Part shown: in pieces, positions 21,671 through 30,526 of the stretch
Layout: each line of letters starts with the position of its first letter
Numbering within the stretch: position 1 is the first letter of the stretch
Origin: Chryseobacterium foetidum
GTDB lineage: Bacteria > Bacteroidota > Bacteroidia > Flavobacteriales > Weeksellaceae
Assembly: GCF_025457425.1 (NCBI RefSeq)
Contig: NZ_JAMXIA010000001.1
Location: forward strand, 2,852,001 to 2,916,000
DNA: 64,000 nt
Reading direction: 5' to 3'
Position numbers and translations under genes: made by a program
The notes under the pieces: model-generated
The model's database searches: none
What the model was told of the DNA's origin: nothing
Seen by the model: only the letters and a program-made list of their open reading frames with translations

Positions 21671-21789
21671 AAAAAAATTGTGAAAAATATTCATCAACGG
21701 AAGAGTTCATTTTATAAAAAACTCCTGATGCAATTTTTTTTTAGACTTTTATTTGTCGATTTTTGCAGATTATAATCTTATTATTTCAG

Positions 21790-23916
21790 ATGAAACTTTG
21801 TATCGCAGAAAAGCCAAGTGTAGCACGGGATATAGCTAAAGTTTTAGGTGCAACGATGCCTAAACAGGGCTATATGGAAGGAAATGGATATTGCGTTACC
21901 TGGACTTTCGGGCATCTCTGTACCCTGAAGGAACCCCACGATTACGGTCAGGAACTGAAATCGTGGAACCTTATTTTTCTTCCGATTATTCCTAAAAACT
22001 TTGGGATTAAACTGATTCCGAATAAGGGGGTGGAAAACCAGTTCAGAGTAATTGAGAAACTGGTAAGTGAATGCGATGAAGTGATTAACTGTGGTGATGC
22101 CGGGCAGGAAGGTGAACTGATCCAAAGATGGGTGCTTCAGAAGGCTAAATGTGACAAACCAATCAAACGTTTATGGATTTCGTCTTTGACAGAAGAAGCT
22201 ATTAAAGAAGGTTTTGAAAAATTGAAACCTGCTGATGATTATAAAAATCTGTATCTGGCGGGAAATGCGAGAGCTATTGGTGACTGGCTTTTAGGCATCA
22301 ACGCAACCCGTCTTTTTACTAAAAAGTTTGGAGGTAACAAGGCTGTCCTTTCTATCGGGAGGGTGCAGACGCCCACTTTGGCGATGTTGGTGCAGAGGCA
22401 AAAAGAAATCGACAGTTTCAGCACAGAAGAATACTGGGAACTGAAGACGAAATACAGAGAAGTGGTTTTCAGTGCTGCAATTGACCGTTTGAAAACTTTA
22501 GACAGGGCAGAAAAAGGTCTTTCATATCTTAAAGAAAATCTTTTTGAAATTGTTTCATTTGAAATTAAGGAAGGAAAAGAGAAAAATCCAAGATTATTTG
22601 ATTTGACGGGTCTTCAGGTGGAAGCGAATAAGAAGTACGGCTATTCTGCCGAAAATACATTAAACTACATTCAAAGTCTTTACGAAAAGAAGCATGTGAC
22701 CTATCCGCGTGTGGATACGACTTACCTTTCTGAAAGTTTATATCCGAAGATTGGAGGGATTTTAAAAAGCATGAACTTTTACAGAGAGCTGATCGCTCCT
22801 TTGCTGGAACAGCCCATTCCTAAATCGAAGACTGTTTTTGATGATACGAAAGTGACGGATCACCATGCCATTATTCCCACCGAGGTTTCTCCTTCACAGA
22901 ACTTAAGCAAAGAAGAAAAACTTATTTATGATTTGATTGCCAAAAGATTTATTTCTGTTTTTTATCCTGAATGTAAGATTTCAAATACTTTGGTTGAAGC
23001 TAAAGTAGGCACCATTCCATTTAAAACCAGTGGTAAACAGATTCTGGAGCCAGGCTGGAGAGCTGTTTATGCAAAAGAGCCTAAAGACAAAGAAGAGATG
23101 TCAGATAAAGACAAAAACGCTGAGGAAGAGCAGCTGATTCCTGAATTTAAAGCGGGAGAGAGCGGTCCGCATGATCCATTTATTCATCAGGGAAAGACAT
23201 CACCACCAAAATATTATACAGAAGCTACTTTACTTCGAGCCATGGAAACTGCCGGAAGACAGATTGATGATGAAGAACTGCGTGAAATGCTGAAAAACAA
23301 CGGCATCGGAAGACCGTCGACCAGAGCAAATATTATTGAAACTCTATTCAAGAGAAAATATATTGAGAAGAAAAGGAAAAATCTTATTGCTACCCAAACC
23401 GGAATTCAGCTGATTGATGTGATTGATGATGAAGTGCTGAAAAGCCCCGAGCTTACCGGAGAATGGGAATTTAAGCTTAGAAAAATTGAGAGTGGGGAAT
23501 ATGAGGCCAACACTTTTAAAGAAGAACTCATCGCCATGGTGACAGATTTAACCAAGAAAGTGATTGATAGCAAAGGAAAATCATTTGTTTTTGAAGAAGA
23601 AAAACCAAAAGAAAAAAAGAAAACTGAACCGGCACCTAAAAAGGAATTGCAGTCCTGGGAAGAAATGCAGTGCCCAAAATGTAGGCAGAATCATTTGATG
23701 AAAGGAAAAACTGCTGTTGGCTGTTCGGATTTTAAAAACTGCGGATTTAAAGCTCCATTTGAAATCTTTGGAAAGAAAATTACCGAAAAACAGCTGATGG
23801 ATCTTATTGTAAAAGGTAAAACTTCCAAACTGAAAGGTTTCAATTCTCATCCTCAAAGTGTTGCTGAAGGGGTACTTTCCTTTTCGGATCAGAATTTTGA
23901 AGTTATTTTATCATAA
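21790..23916 (+). CDS. topB: DNA topoisomerase III (type IA)
   Basis: Single-strand DNA passage enzyme acting in the cytoplasm on replication and recombination intermediates. The 708-aa protein starts MKLCIAEKPSVARDIAKVLG (Toprim, with E7), continues with the acidic Toprim motif DAGQEGELI, and has the active-site tyrosine Y305 in HVTYPRVDTTYL. The decatenation-core motif GIGRPSTRANIIETL and a C-terminal zinc ribbon (CPKC...GCSDFKNCGF) follow. A TTG 27 bp upstream is in frame but lies in a promoter-like TTTTTGC box, so the ATG at 21,790 is preferred. Confidence 0.94.
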   Translation: MKLCIAEKPSVARDIAKVLGATMPKQGYMEGNGYCVTWTFGHLCTLKEPHDYGQELKSWNLIFLPIIPKNFGIKLIPNKGVENQFRVIEKLVSECDEVINCGDAGQEGELIQRWVLQKAKCDKPIKRLWISSLTEEAIKEGFEKLKPADDYKNLYLAGNARAIGDWLLGINATRLFTKKFGGNKAVLSIGRVQTPTLAMLVQRQKEIDSFSTEEYWELKTKYREVVFSAAIDRLKTLDRAEKGLSYLKENLFEIVSFEIKEGKEKNPRLFDLTGLQVEANKKYGYSAENTLNYIQSLYEKKHVTYPRVDTTYLSESLYPKIGGILKSMNFYRELIAPLLEQPIPKSKTVFDDTKVTDHHAIIPTEVSPSQNLSKEEKLIYDLIAKRFISVFYPECKISNTLVEAKVGTIPFKTSGKQILEPGWRAVYAKEPKDKEEMSDKDKNAEEEQLIPEFKAGESGPHDPFIHQGKTSPPKYYTEATLLRAMETAGRQIDDEELREMLKNNGIGRPSTRANIIETLFKRKYIEKKRKNLIATQTGIQLIDVIDDEVLKSPELTGEWEFKLRKIESGEYEANTFKEELIAMVTDLTKKVIDSKGKSFVFEEEKPKEKKKTEPAPKKELQSWEEMQCPKCRQNHLMKGKTAVGCSDFKNCGFKAPFEIFGKKITEKQLMDLIVKGKTSKLKGFNSHPQSVAEGVLSFSDQNFEVILS

Positions 23917-23920
23917 AAAA

Positions 23921-23949
23921 AACAGTAAACATCAAAAATGCTTACTGTT
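23921..23949. terminator. Bidirectional terminator between topB and the ferritin-like gene
   Basis: AACAGTAA (23921-23928) pairs with TTACTGTT (23942-23949), with three more pairs inside. It is flanked by A and T runs and lies between converging genes. Confidence 0.75.
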
Positions 23950-23978
23950 CATAAAATTAAAATATTAAACAGAGAAAA

Positions 23979-24803
23979 CTAATCAATAAATAAAGTTGCA
24001 ATCGCAGTAGCCTGTGCTCCTGTAAGGATTTCGTCGAAAGACGCAGATCCTGCCTCAGCTCCAAATGCTGTTGCTGTGTTGAATCCAGCCTGTACTGTTA
24101 CCTGCTCTCCTGCGTAAACAGGATCAGTAGCAGCCGGCATACTTCCGCCATTATTAAGCTCGATCCAACCTTTGTTCATTCTCATTCTTCTCACCTGTGA
24201 AGCGTGTCTTGCTTCTACCGAGTGAATCTGTAATGCTGCCTGTAGAATCGCTTTGTTACCCATAACATTCCCTGCCTGACCTTTATAAGCTCTCACACCT
24301 GTATCTTCAAATGCCTGAGCGAGGATAAGAAACTGCTGATAATCAGTCATAGGAGAAAATGCTCCGTTTACAGTAAAATCGAAAGTAGGCTTAGCTCCCG
24401 GCGTTGCTCCCAATGAAGTGATAGCAGCTTTCAGGAATGCTACGTGAGCTTTTTCGTGTTTAGCAATCTGTTGAAATACAATACGGTCTGCAGCTGGCAT
24501 TGTTAAAGTTGTTGCTGCAAGTCCTTTAGCATAATATTCGTCTTCAAGATATTCCAAAACCAAAGCAAGCTGTAAAGCATCAGTTAAAGCATCTTTTTTG
24601 AATGCTAAACTTTCTTCTGTTTCAACTTTTTTTGTTTCAGCTTTTGCATTTCCTGATAAAAAAGCTCCCAATCCTAATGGGATTGCTGCTGCTGCGGTTC
24701 TTTTTCCAAAAGATGACAATTGGCTCAGATTTTCATTTCTTGATAATGATTTTGTGTACAGAGCGTCATCTGTTAATGAATCTAGTATTTTAAGAATATT
24801 CAT
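23979..24803 (-). CDS. Ferritin-like domain protein (Dessication-associated/DUF4439 type)
   Basis: A 274-aa protein with an N-terminal segment MNILKILDSLTDDALYTKSL, then a hydrophobic stretch AAAIPLGLGAFLSGNAKAE that looks like an export signal or anchor. The four-helix ferritin-like domain is marked by LALVLEYLEDEYYAKGL, IAKHEKAHVAFLKAAI, AFEDTGVRAYKGQAG and IHSVEARHASQVRRMR. The Glu/His pattern (EYLEDEYY, HEKAH, EARH) suits a di-metal site; the true substrate is not known. It is the third gene of a leftward run after the fasciclin and second ferritin-like genes, 34 bp from the latter. Confidence 0.8.
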   Translation of the reverse strand: MNILKILDSLTDDALYTKSLSRNENLSQLSSFGKRTAAAAIPLGLGAFLSGNAKAETKKVETEESLAFKKDALTDALQLALVLEYLEDEYYAKGLAATTLTMPAADRIVFQQIAKHEKAHVAFLKAAITSLGATPGAKPTFDFTVNGAFSPMTDYQQFLILAQAFEDTGVRAYKGQAGNVMGNKAILQAALQIHSVEARHASQVRRMRMNKGWIELNNGGSMPAATDPVYAGEQVTVQAGFNTATAFGAEAGSASFDEILTGAQATAIATLFID

Positions 24804-24837
24804 AATTTTTGATTTTGAGGTTAATGATGATTAATTT

Positions 24838-25539
24838 TTATCCGATTCCCCTTTCTTTCCAGGTAAACGGTGTTTTGAAGAATCCGCCTGCTGCGGCTAC
24901 CACGTCTTTTGGCTCTTTGGCAACATCTAGACCGTTGGCATCCACTACATCATCACCAGAAAATGCTGCTGTGCCCGGGTTGATCATATCACGGATTGCA
25001 CTGGCGTGTCTTGCTTCCACTGAAACAATTTTTCCTGCAATTACCAGATAATCCGGATTGGTAATAAATTTTCCTGCTGCATTATAAGCTGCTACCCCGG
25101 TATCTTCAAGAGCTTTGGCAGTTGCAAGTACTGAATTTCTGTCGCTGAAGTTTACATTAGGATACTGAAATTCAAGTTTTGGAAGAACCTGACTTGTTGC
25201 TCCTGTTAAAGCAGCTTTAAAAAAGTCTCTGTGAATCACCTCATGATGATAAATGTCTGTAAGAACAGTCTTTTCTGCAGTTGATGCATTCGTATAGAAA
25301 CTGTTTACCACTTTGGTGTAGAAGTCGGCTTCCAGCTGTTCAAGAGCGTAGGCATAGTTTAAAACGCCAACATCTCCCATTCCGAGGTCAAAGATTCCTG
25401 TGTTGACATCTTCGAAATCATCATTACATCCTACAAGCGCAAGACCGGCTACCATGGCACCGACGCCGCTCATTTTTAAGAAATTTCGTCTTCCGGCGTC
25501 CAGTGTGGGCTTGCCGAGAACAGTAATCGTTTTTTTCAT
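24838..25539 (-). CDS. Ferritin-like domain protein with twin-arginine lipoprotein signal
   Basis: A 233-aa paralogue of the downstream gene. The N-terminus has GRRNFLKMSGVGAMVAGLAL followed by VGC, which fits a Tat signal with a lipobox. The ferritin-like repeats are ALEQLEADFYTKVV, HHEVIHRDFFKAAL, ALEDTGVAAYNAAG and VSVEARHASAIRDM. It probably acts in the envelope, and a role in redox or desiccation stress is suggested by its neighbours. It lies 78 bp after the fasciclin gene. Confidence 0.82.
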   Translation of the reverse strand: MKKTITVLGKPTLDAGRRNFLKMSGVGAMVAGLALVGCNDDFEDVNTGIFDLGMGDVGVLNYAYALEQLEADFYTKVVNSFYTNASTAEKTVLTDIYHHEVIHRDFFKAALTGATSQVLPKLEFQYPNVNFSDRNSVLATAKALEDTGVAAYNAAGKFITNPDYLVIAGKIVSVEARHASAIRDMINPGTAAFSGDDVVDANGLDVAKEPKDVVAAAGGFFKTPFTWKERGIG

Positions 25540-25617
25540 AATATTAATAATTTAATGGGTTTATATCTAAAGAAATTCTGCACCGGTACTATCACCCGAT
25601 GCAGAAAAAACACTAAA

Positions 25618-26187
25618 CTAAGGCATCAATACCGTATCTATAACATGTATTACACCATTTGACTGGTTAACGTCTGCGATGGTAACTTTTGCTTTGTTTC
25701 CTTTCGCATCAGTTACATAGAGATCTTTTCCTTTTGTCCAGAAAGTTAAGGCTTCACCCTGAACGGTTTTCATTTCAGCTTTGCCACCTCCTGATTTTAC
25801 TGCTTCCCAAACTTGTTTAGAAGAATATTTCCCAGGTAAAACGTGATAAGTAAGAACTCCCTGAAGCATAGATTTGTTTTCAGGTTTAAGTAGATTGTCT
25901 ACTGCTGATTTTGGAAGCTTTGCAAATGCAGCATTGGTAGGTGCAAAAACGGTGAACGGACCGGCTCCCTGTAAAGTTTCTACAAGATCTGCTGCTTTTA
26001 CAGCGGCTACAAGAGTTGTGTGATCTTTAGAATTCATTGCATTTTCTACAATATTTTTTGAAGGGTACATGGCAGCACCTCCAACCATTACTGTTTTCTC
26101 TTTCATGTTCTGTGCAGCGGCGTTTCCGCTTAATGCGAATGATAATGCGATCATTCCGAAGGCTGCGAATTTTGATGTGAAGTTCAT
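25618..26187 (-). CDS. Fasciclin (FAS1) domain secreted protein
   Basis: A 189-aa protein with a signal peptide (MNFTSKFAAFGMIALSFALS, cut near GNAAAQ). One FAS1 domain follows, with the H1 motif FTVFAPTNAAFAKLP and the H2 region NGVIHVIDTVLMP. FAS1 domains usually mediate adhesion or extracytoplasmic protein contacts. It is the first gene of the leftward operon and diverges from the ECF sigma factor. Confidence 0.92.
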   Translation of the reverse strand: MNFTSKFAAFGMIALSFALSGNAAAQNMKEKTVMVGGAAMYPSKNIVENAMNSKDHTTLVAAVKAADLVETLQGAGPFTVFAPTNAAFAKLPKSAVDNLLKPENKSMLQGVLTYHVLPGKYSSKQVWEAVKSGGGKAEMKTVQGEALTFWTKGKDLYVTDAKGNKAKVTIADVNQSNGVIHVIDTVLMP

Positions 26188-26469
26188 TGTTCTGATTTTT
26201 AAATTATTTGAATCTTAATTTTCGATCTCCTATGTGGTGATCTTATGGTGATGTACGAGGATATGACAATTATCAGTTTTACAAAATCAATAATAATTTT
26301 TAACTTGTTGATAATCAGCTTTAAATATTTTAAAAATTTGTTTAGAATCAGAATATTTTTTAATAAATCAGATAAGATGCAATGCATAATGGTTCACTTC
26401 TTGCTAAATCAGTTTTAATTATTTTCTGTAAACCTTATTTAATCATAATGTTTAGAGAGATAATTTTAC

Positions 26470-26477
26470 TACATTTG
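26470..26477 (+). promoter_or_regulatory. -7 box upstream of the ECF sigma gene
   Basis: TACATTTG matches TAnnTTTG, 57 bp before the sigma start. No convincing -33 TTTG is present at the expected distance (TTTA at 26451 is too close), which could reflect use of another sigma factor. The rest of the 346-bp divergent gap (26,188-26,533) shows no gene. Confidence 0.5.
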
Positions 26478-26533
26478 AAAATCTTAAACACCAGGTCATC
26501 AAAACAAAGTACTCTGAAGACGAAATTATCGCC

Positions 26534-27043
26534 ATGATTAAGAGGCATGACGAAAATGGATTTCATTATTTATATGAAAACTATTCGGCTGCTTTGTATG
26601 GAGTAATTTTGAAGATTGTACATTCCAGGGAAGCAGCAGAAGAAATCATTCAGGATACTTTTGTAAAAGTCTGGAATTTTATCCCTCAATACGATAAAGG
26701 TAAAGGCAGGCTGTATACGTGGATGATCAATATCGCCAGAAATACGGCACTCGATTATTTAAAATCAAAAAGTTTTCAGAACGAGCTAAAAAACCAATCA
26801 CTTCCGGATTTCGTATATAACGATACCAAACTCTCAGTATCAGATAATCAGGACTTTATTGGTTTCAGTAAAATTCTGGACAACTTAGATGACGATAAGA
26901 AGGAACTTATCGATCTGGCTTATTACAAAGGATTCAGTCAGTCTGAAATTGCAGAAAAGCTAAGTATACCCTTGGGTACGGTGAAAACAAAAATGCGGAA
27001 TGCGTTAATGAAATTAAAGGATTTGTTAATAGATTACAGATAA
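26534..27043 (+). CDS. ECF-type RNA polymerase sigma factor
   Basis: A 169-aa sigma-70 family protein. Region 2 includes NGFHYLYENYSAALYGVI, AAEEIIQDTFVKVW and the -10 recognition segment KGRLYTWMINIARNTALDYL. Region 4 has YKGFSQSEIAEKLSIPLGTV followed by KTKMRNALMKL. No ATG lies in frame between the promoter-like box and 26,534. The next gene starts one base after its stop and encodes an anti-sigma factor, the standard pairing. The facing fasciclin/ferritin operon is a plausible regulon member (inference). Confidence 0.93.
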   Translation: MIKRHDENGFHYLYENYSAALYGVILKIVHSREAAEEIIQDTFVKVWNFIPQYDKGKGRLYTWMINIARNTALDYLKSKSFQNELKNQSLPDFVYNDTKLSVSDNQDFIGFSKILDNLDDDKKELIDLAYYKGFSQSEIAEKLSIPLGTVKTKMRNALMKLKDLLIDYR

Positions 27044-27044
27044 A

Positions 27045-27869
27045 GTGAATACTCAGGAATACATATCATCAGGCATACTTGAGGCATATATTTTGGGCAC
27101 AGCAACTCAGGAGGAAGCAGGCATTTTAGAATGCGTGATGTCTCATAATGCAGAAGTGCGAAATGCTTTTGAAGAAACGCAGAAAATTCTTGAAGACCTT
27201 GCAACGGCTCAGGCGGTAAAGCCTGCGGATGATTTAAAAGATAAGATCTGGCTTAAAATCTCTCAAAGTCAGCATGAAACTGTTGTTTCAACTGATAATC
27301 TGCAAAAGACAAATACCATACCGTTGCCTGCAGAAGTGCATGTAGAATCTGCCGGCGCATCCAAATCTCTGTGGAGCAAACTTTCTGTGGCAGCATCAGT
27401 ACTGCTTGTGATTAGCTTAGGCGCCAACCTTTTCTGGATGTCAAAATCTTCCGAAAAAGATGATCAGATCATTGCGATGAGAGATCAGCAGAACGAGACT
27501 GAAAAAAAGATTAAAAATATCAACGATAAACTGAGTTTAATTTCAAACCCTGATCTTCAGAAAATTGTTCTGGCAGGAGTTGAAACCCATCCCGACTCTA
27601 AAGCAGTTGTTTTCTGGGACAAGACCAATACCAAAGTTTATCTGAATGTACAGAATCTACCTGAAGCTCCTTCAGGCAAACAATACCAGCTGTGGGCAAT
27701 CGCCGATGGCAAACCTGTAAGTGCGGGAATGTACAGCAAAGACAAAGATACCCGAATTGCTTTATCAGAAATTCCAAACGCTCAGGCATTTGCTATTACC
27801 CTTGAGCAAGAAGGTGGAAGCCCGGTACCTACAATGGAAAACATGTACGTGATGGGTACGGTACTTTAA
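27045..27869 (+). CDS. Anti-sigma factor (RskA-like)
   Basis: A 274-aa single-pass membrane protein. The cytoplasmic N-terminus (EYISSGILEAYILGTATQEE) resembles the zinc-less anti-sigma domain. One membrane segment lies at about residues 108-127 (VAASVLLVISLGANLFWM), then a short coiled coil. The periplasmic RskA/DUF domain has VYLNVQNLPEAPSGKQYQLW and a C-terminal VMGTVL. The start is GTG at 27,045, one base after the sigma stop, implying translational coupling. It sequesters the upstream sigma (known family role). Confidence 0.88.
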   Translation: MNTQEYISSGILEAYILGTATQEEAGILECVMSHNAEVRNAFEETQKILEDLATAQAVKPADDLKDKIWLKISQSQHETVVSTDNLQKTNTIPLPAEVHVESAGASKSLWSKLSVAASVLLVISLGANLFWMSKSSEKDDQIIAMRDQQNETEKKIKNINDKLSLISNPDLQKIVLAGVETHPDSKAVVFWDKTNTKVYLNVQNLPEAPSGKQYQLWAIADGKPVSAGMYSKDKDTRIALSEIPNAQAFAITLEQEGGSPVPTMENMYVMGTVL

Positions 27870-28240
27870 AGGTAAGCACTCATCAAAACCGCAATAATTC
27901 CCAAAATAGCAGGCAGAGCCTGAACAAAAAAGATTTTCTTCGTAGCTGAAATGGCGCCGTAAATTCCTGCAACTGCAACACATCCCAAAAAGAAAAGCGA
28001 TACGTTATATTGCCATTTTTCATCACAAATGAGGAGTGACCAGATTAATCCTGCCGCAAGAAATCCATTATAAAGTCCCTGATTGGCGGCCAAACCTTTG
28101 GTGGGTTTAAACATTTCCGGCGGAAGGGCAGATTTAAAAACCTCTTTGCCTTTGGTTTCCCACGCAAACATTTCCATCCAGAGAATATATAGATGTTCCA
28201 CTGCTACCAATCCGATTAATATTTTTGCGACAATTTCCAT
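27866..28240 (-). CDS. DUF1304 family small membrane protein
   Basis: A 124-aa protein with four hydrophobic segments. It contains the family signatures AVEHLYILWMEMFAWET and AANQGLYNGFLAAGLIW. A longer frame exists upstream to 28,327, but it runs through the divergent promoter region; the ATG at 28,240 begins MEIVAKILIGLVAVEH, the normal family start. The 3' end overlaps the anti-sigma stop by four bases, tail to tail. The function is not known. Confidence 0.88.
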   Translation of the reverse strand: MEIVAKILIGLVAVEHLYILWMEMFAWETKGKEVFKSALPPEMFKPTKGLAANQGLYNGFLAAGLIWSLLICDEKWQYNVSLFFLGCVAVAGIYGAISATKKIFFVQALPAILGIIAVLMSAYL

Positions 28241-28281
28241 GATGTTTATTTTTTGTTGATGTAAAACTAAAAAAATAAACT

Positions 28282-28289
28282 TAAGTTTG
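28282..28289 (+). promoter_or_regulatory. -7 box for the Crp-like gene
   Basis: TAAGTTTG fits TAnnTTTG, 17 bp before the start codon; TTG candidates for -33 lie about 23-26 nt upstream. This implies a very short leader. Confidence 0.5.
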
Positions 28290-28306
28290 ATCCTGTAAAT
28301 CTGAAA

Positions 28307-28879
28307 ATGGATCAGTTTAAAATACATTTAGATAAATTTATCACGCTTTCTGAGGAAGACTTTTCTTCGGTGATGTCGTTTTTTAAATCTATTGAGGTGA
28401 AGAAAAAGCAGGATCTGATGACGGGCGGAGAAACCTGCCGATCCATTTATTTCGTAGCTTCCGGTTGTCTCAGAAAATTCTTTATTAACAGTAAAGGTGT
28501 TGAGCAGACCACAGAATTCGCCATTGAAAACTGGTGGATCACCGATACTTTCGCTTTCGAAAGACAGATAAAATCGGACTTTACTGTTCAGGCGGTTGAA
28601 AAATCGTTGGTTCTCGTTTTAGATTACCACAGTCAACAGTTGCTTTTTGAAAAACATCCACAATTGGAAAGGTATTTCAGAATGGTTTATCAGAGAGCCT
28701 ACGCAGCCTCCGAAAGAAGAATCCGTTATCTGTATGAATTTTCGAGAGAAGAACTGTATCAGCATTTCAGCACACAATATCCATGGTTTATTCAAAGAAT
28801 TCCGCAGTATCTCATCGCATCGTTTTTAGGTTTTACACCGGAATATCTCAGCGAGATAAGAGCAAAGCTGAAACTGTGA
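28307..28879 (+). CDS. Crp/Fnr-type transcriptional regulator (cyclic-nucleotide-binding fold)
   Basis: A 190-aa protein. The N-terminal cupin-like cNMP-binding domain has KKQDLMTGGETCRSIYFVAS and GCLRKFFINSKGVEQTTEF. The C-terminal helix-turn-helix region (FSTQYPWFIQRIPQYLIASF, LGFTPEYLSEIRAKLKL) is typical of Bacteroidota Crp-like regulators. It is divergent from the DUF1304 gene, a common pairing that suggests local control. The effector is unknown. Confidence 0.88.
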   Translation: MDQFKIHLDKFITLSEEDFSSVMSFFKSIEVKKKQDLMTGGETCRSIYFVASGCLRKFFINSKGVEQTTEFAIENWWITDTFAFERQIKSDFTVQAVEKSLVLVLDYHSQQLLFEKHPQLERYFRMVYQRAYAASERRIRYLYEFSREELYQHFSTQYPWFIQRIPQYLIASFLGFTPEYLSEIRAKLKL

Positions 28880-29344
28880 TTTTGGTTTGATATCTTATCA
28901 ACTATAACTTTAGAACTCATGCAGCGCTGTCAGGCTGAGCGTAATCGAAGCCTGGTTCATTAATGAGAGTATACAAACTGTAACTAAAAAGTATTTCTTC
29001 AAATATAATTTAGATGGCTTCAGCGATGTCAGGCCATGCATAGTCTAAGCTTTTTTTCTGAAGTAGGAAATAAAACAAAATTTTTGTTGTCTTTTTTCTT
29101 TACCCCGACCCTCAAGGGAGGAAAAAAGTATGACTTAATATTGTTAAAAAACTGCAATTTTTAATCATCATACAAACTTAAATCTGCTTTGCAGATTCTT
29201 AAAAAAAAACTTAACCATTTAATTCTCTTAATGGTTCAACTTTCCACCAAACTGTTATCTTATTCTAAAAATTATCTTCTTTCTTAAACCAGTTTAAGAT
29301 TATTTTGTCGGGATATTCTGAACTTTGTCCTGTAAATAAAAACA
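28880..29344. repeat. Repeat-bearing gap after the Crp-like gene
   Basis: No gene is visible. The words GTCAGGCTGAGCGTAATCGAAG (28,930) and GATGTCAGGC (29,025) resemble GTCATCCTGAGCCTGTCGAAGG at about 42,666. CCCGACCCTCAAGGGAGGAAAA at 29,103 is related to the arms at 9,878. CTTAACCATTTAATTCTCTTAATGG at about 29,209 is related to the foldback at 6,043. All are dispersed intergenic word families. Confidence 0.55.
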
Positions 29345-29776
29345 ATGAAAAACACACTCCAACCTCTTCCACAGTTATTTTTAAGACTGGCCCTTTCGGT
29401 GACAATGCTTTCTGCTGTGGCAGACCGTTTCGGGTTTTGGGGTGAAAATTCAGCCTGGGGAAACTGGGAAAACTTTGAGAAATACACACAACAGTTGACC
29501 TTTTTTCTTCCTGAAAGCGTGGGAAGTTTTTCAGCTTATGCCGCAACATTTTTAGAAATACTTTTTCCGCTGATGCTGATCTTTGGAATTAAGACAAAAT
29601 GGGCATCATTGGGAACAGGTTTTCTACTTCTGATTTTTGCTTTTTCAATGAGCGTAGCTTTAGGAGTAAAAGCACCTCTGGATTATTCAGTATGGATAGG
29701 TTCAGCAGCCGCTTTTTTACTCTCCGTACAGTCAGATTATAAATATTCAATAGATACATTAATTAAAAAATCATAA
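29345..29776 (+). CDS. DoxX-family membrane protein
   Basis: A 143-aa protein with about four membrane segments: PQLFLRLALSVTMLSAVADR, AYAATFLEILFPLMLIFGIK, WASLGTGFLLLIFAFSMSVA and the VWIGSAAAFLLSVQ end. This is the DoxX/DoxD-like pattern, often linked to quinone or redox stress functions, though the substrate is unknown. It is 5 bp before an AhpD-like gene, so probably one operon. Confidence 0.85.
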   Translation: MKNTLQPLPQLFLRLALSVTMLSAVADRFGFWGENSAWGNWENFEKYTQQLTFFLPESVGSFSAYAATFLEILFPLMLIFGIKTKWASLGTGFLLLIFAFSMSVALGVKAPLDYSVWIGSAAAFLLSVQSDYKYSIDTLIKKS

Positions 29777-29781
29777 CAGTT

Positions 29782-30225
29782 ATGAGCGCAAGATTCAACA
29801 TGGCAACTGTACACAGTGCCGCTTACAAAGCAGGAATAGGAATGGAGGCAGCCCTTCAGAACTCTTTTTTAAATCCGATTCAGAAAGAATTGATAAAAAT
29901 CAGAGCATCACAGATCAACAGCTGTGCCTTCTGTCTGGATATGCACACCAAAGATGCCCTGAAGTATGGAGAAACACCTCAAAGAATTTTCCTTCTCAAT
30001 GCATGGAGAGAGGCTGCAGAACTTTTTTCTGATGAAGAACAGATCATTCTCGCAATGGCCGAAGAAATCACACTGATCAGCCATAAAGGCCTTACAGAAG
30101 AAACCTATCAGAAAGCAAAAACGGTTTTCAATGAAAGCCAGATTGCCGACATTATTATGGCAGCAGTTTCCATCAATATGTGGAACAGAATTGCGATTTC
30201 AACGCACCTGCCGGTTGCAAAATAA
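29782..30225 (+). CDS. Carboxymuconolactone decarboxylase family / AhpD-like peroxidase
   Basis: A 147-aa alpha-helical protein with the AhpD redox motif C48-x2-C51-x3-H55 (INSCAFCLDMHTKDAL). Family members reduce peroxides through this cysteine pair. It follows DoxX by 5 bp, and the pair is a common redox-stress arrangement. A terminator follows at 30,298. Confidence 0.92.
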   Translation: MSARFNMATVHSAAYKAGIGMEAALQNSFLNPIQKELIKIRASQINSCAFCLDMHTKDALKYGETPQRIFLLNAWREAAELFSDEEQIILAMAEEITLISHKGLTEETYQKAKTVFNESQIADIIMAAVSINMWNRIAISTHLPVAK

Positions 30226-30297
30226 TATTTCAAATTATAGTAAAATTTCTCCACTGAAGCAATTTTAGTAGGTTTGACTAGAACGTCAAGGATATTT

Positions 30298-30328
30298 CTC
30301 CATCTGAAAAGGTGGAGATTTTTTTTTA
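30298..30328 (+). terminator. Terminator after the AhpD-like gene
   Basis: CTCCATCT (30298-30305) and AGGTGGAG (30310-30317) form a hairpin with a GAAA loop, followed by about ten T after one A. Confidence 0.85.
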
Positions 30329-30384
30329 TTTATAGTAAACTTAAAGAGGGAAATGAGTAGCATTCACTAAAAACAGTTGGGCAT

Positions 30385-30462
30385 AAAAAAACCTCCTGAT
30401 TATGGACAAGAGGTGACCCAAATGTTTTCACAACGGAATAATCCTTATTGTGAATTGCTTTC
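30385..30462 (-). ncRNA. tracrRNA of the type II-C system
   Basis: On the minus strand a 15-nt anti-repeat, GAAAGCAATTCACAA (complement of 30448-30462), is perfectly complementary to the 5' part of the minus-strand repeat (TTGTGAATTGCTTTC). A nexus-like hairpin GGATTATTCC follows, then a GTGA/TCAC stem and a terminator hairpin ACCTC/GAGGT (30391-30414) ending in seven T (30385-30391). A -7 box TATCTTTG lies at the complement of 30468-30475, placing the start within or just before the anti-repeat. Expected length is about 75-80 nt. The anti-repeat is direct sequence evidence; the start point is inferred. Confidence 0.88.
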
Positions 30463-30467
30463 GGTTT

Positions 30468-30526
30468 CAAAGATAAAAATATTTTTTTTATTGCAATTGA
30501 TGAAACCCGTAAGGAACTTAATTTTT
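30468..30526. promoter_or_regulatory. Divergent promoters for tracrRNA and cas9
   Basis: Leftward: -33 TTG (complement of 30494-30496), 18 nt, then TATCTTTG (complement of 30468-30475). Rightward: -33 TTG at 30497-30499, 19 nt, then TAATTTTT at 30519-30526, a 7/8 match. The two -33 boxes abut within TTGCAATTGA, so both transcripts would start from one compact site. Confidence 0.55.

Noticed and set aside
21763..21789. TTG start for topB giving nine extra residues
   Set aside because: The codon falls in a TTTTTGC promoter-like box and the extra residues do not fit the family N-terminus, which begins at the Toprim strand.
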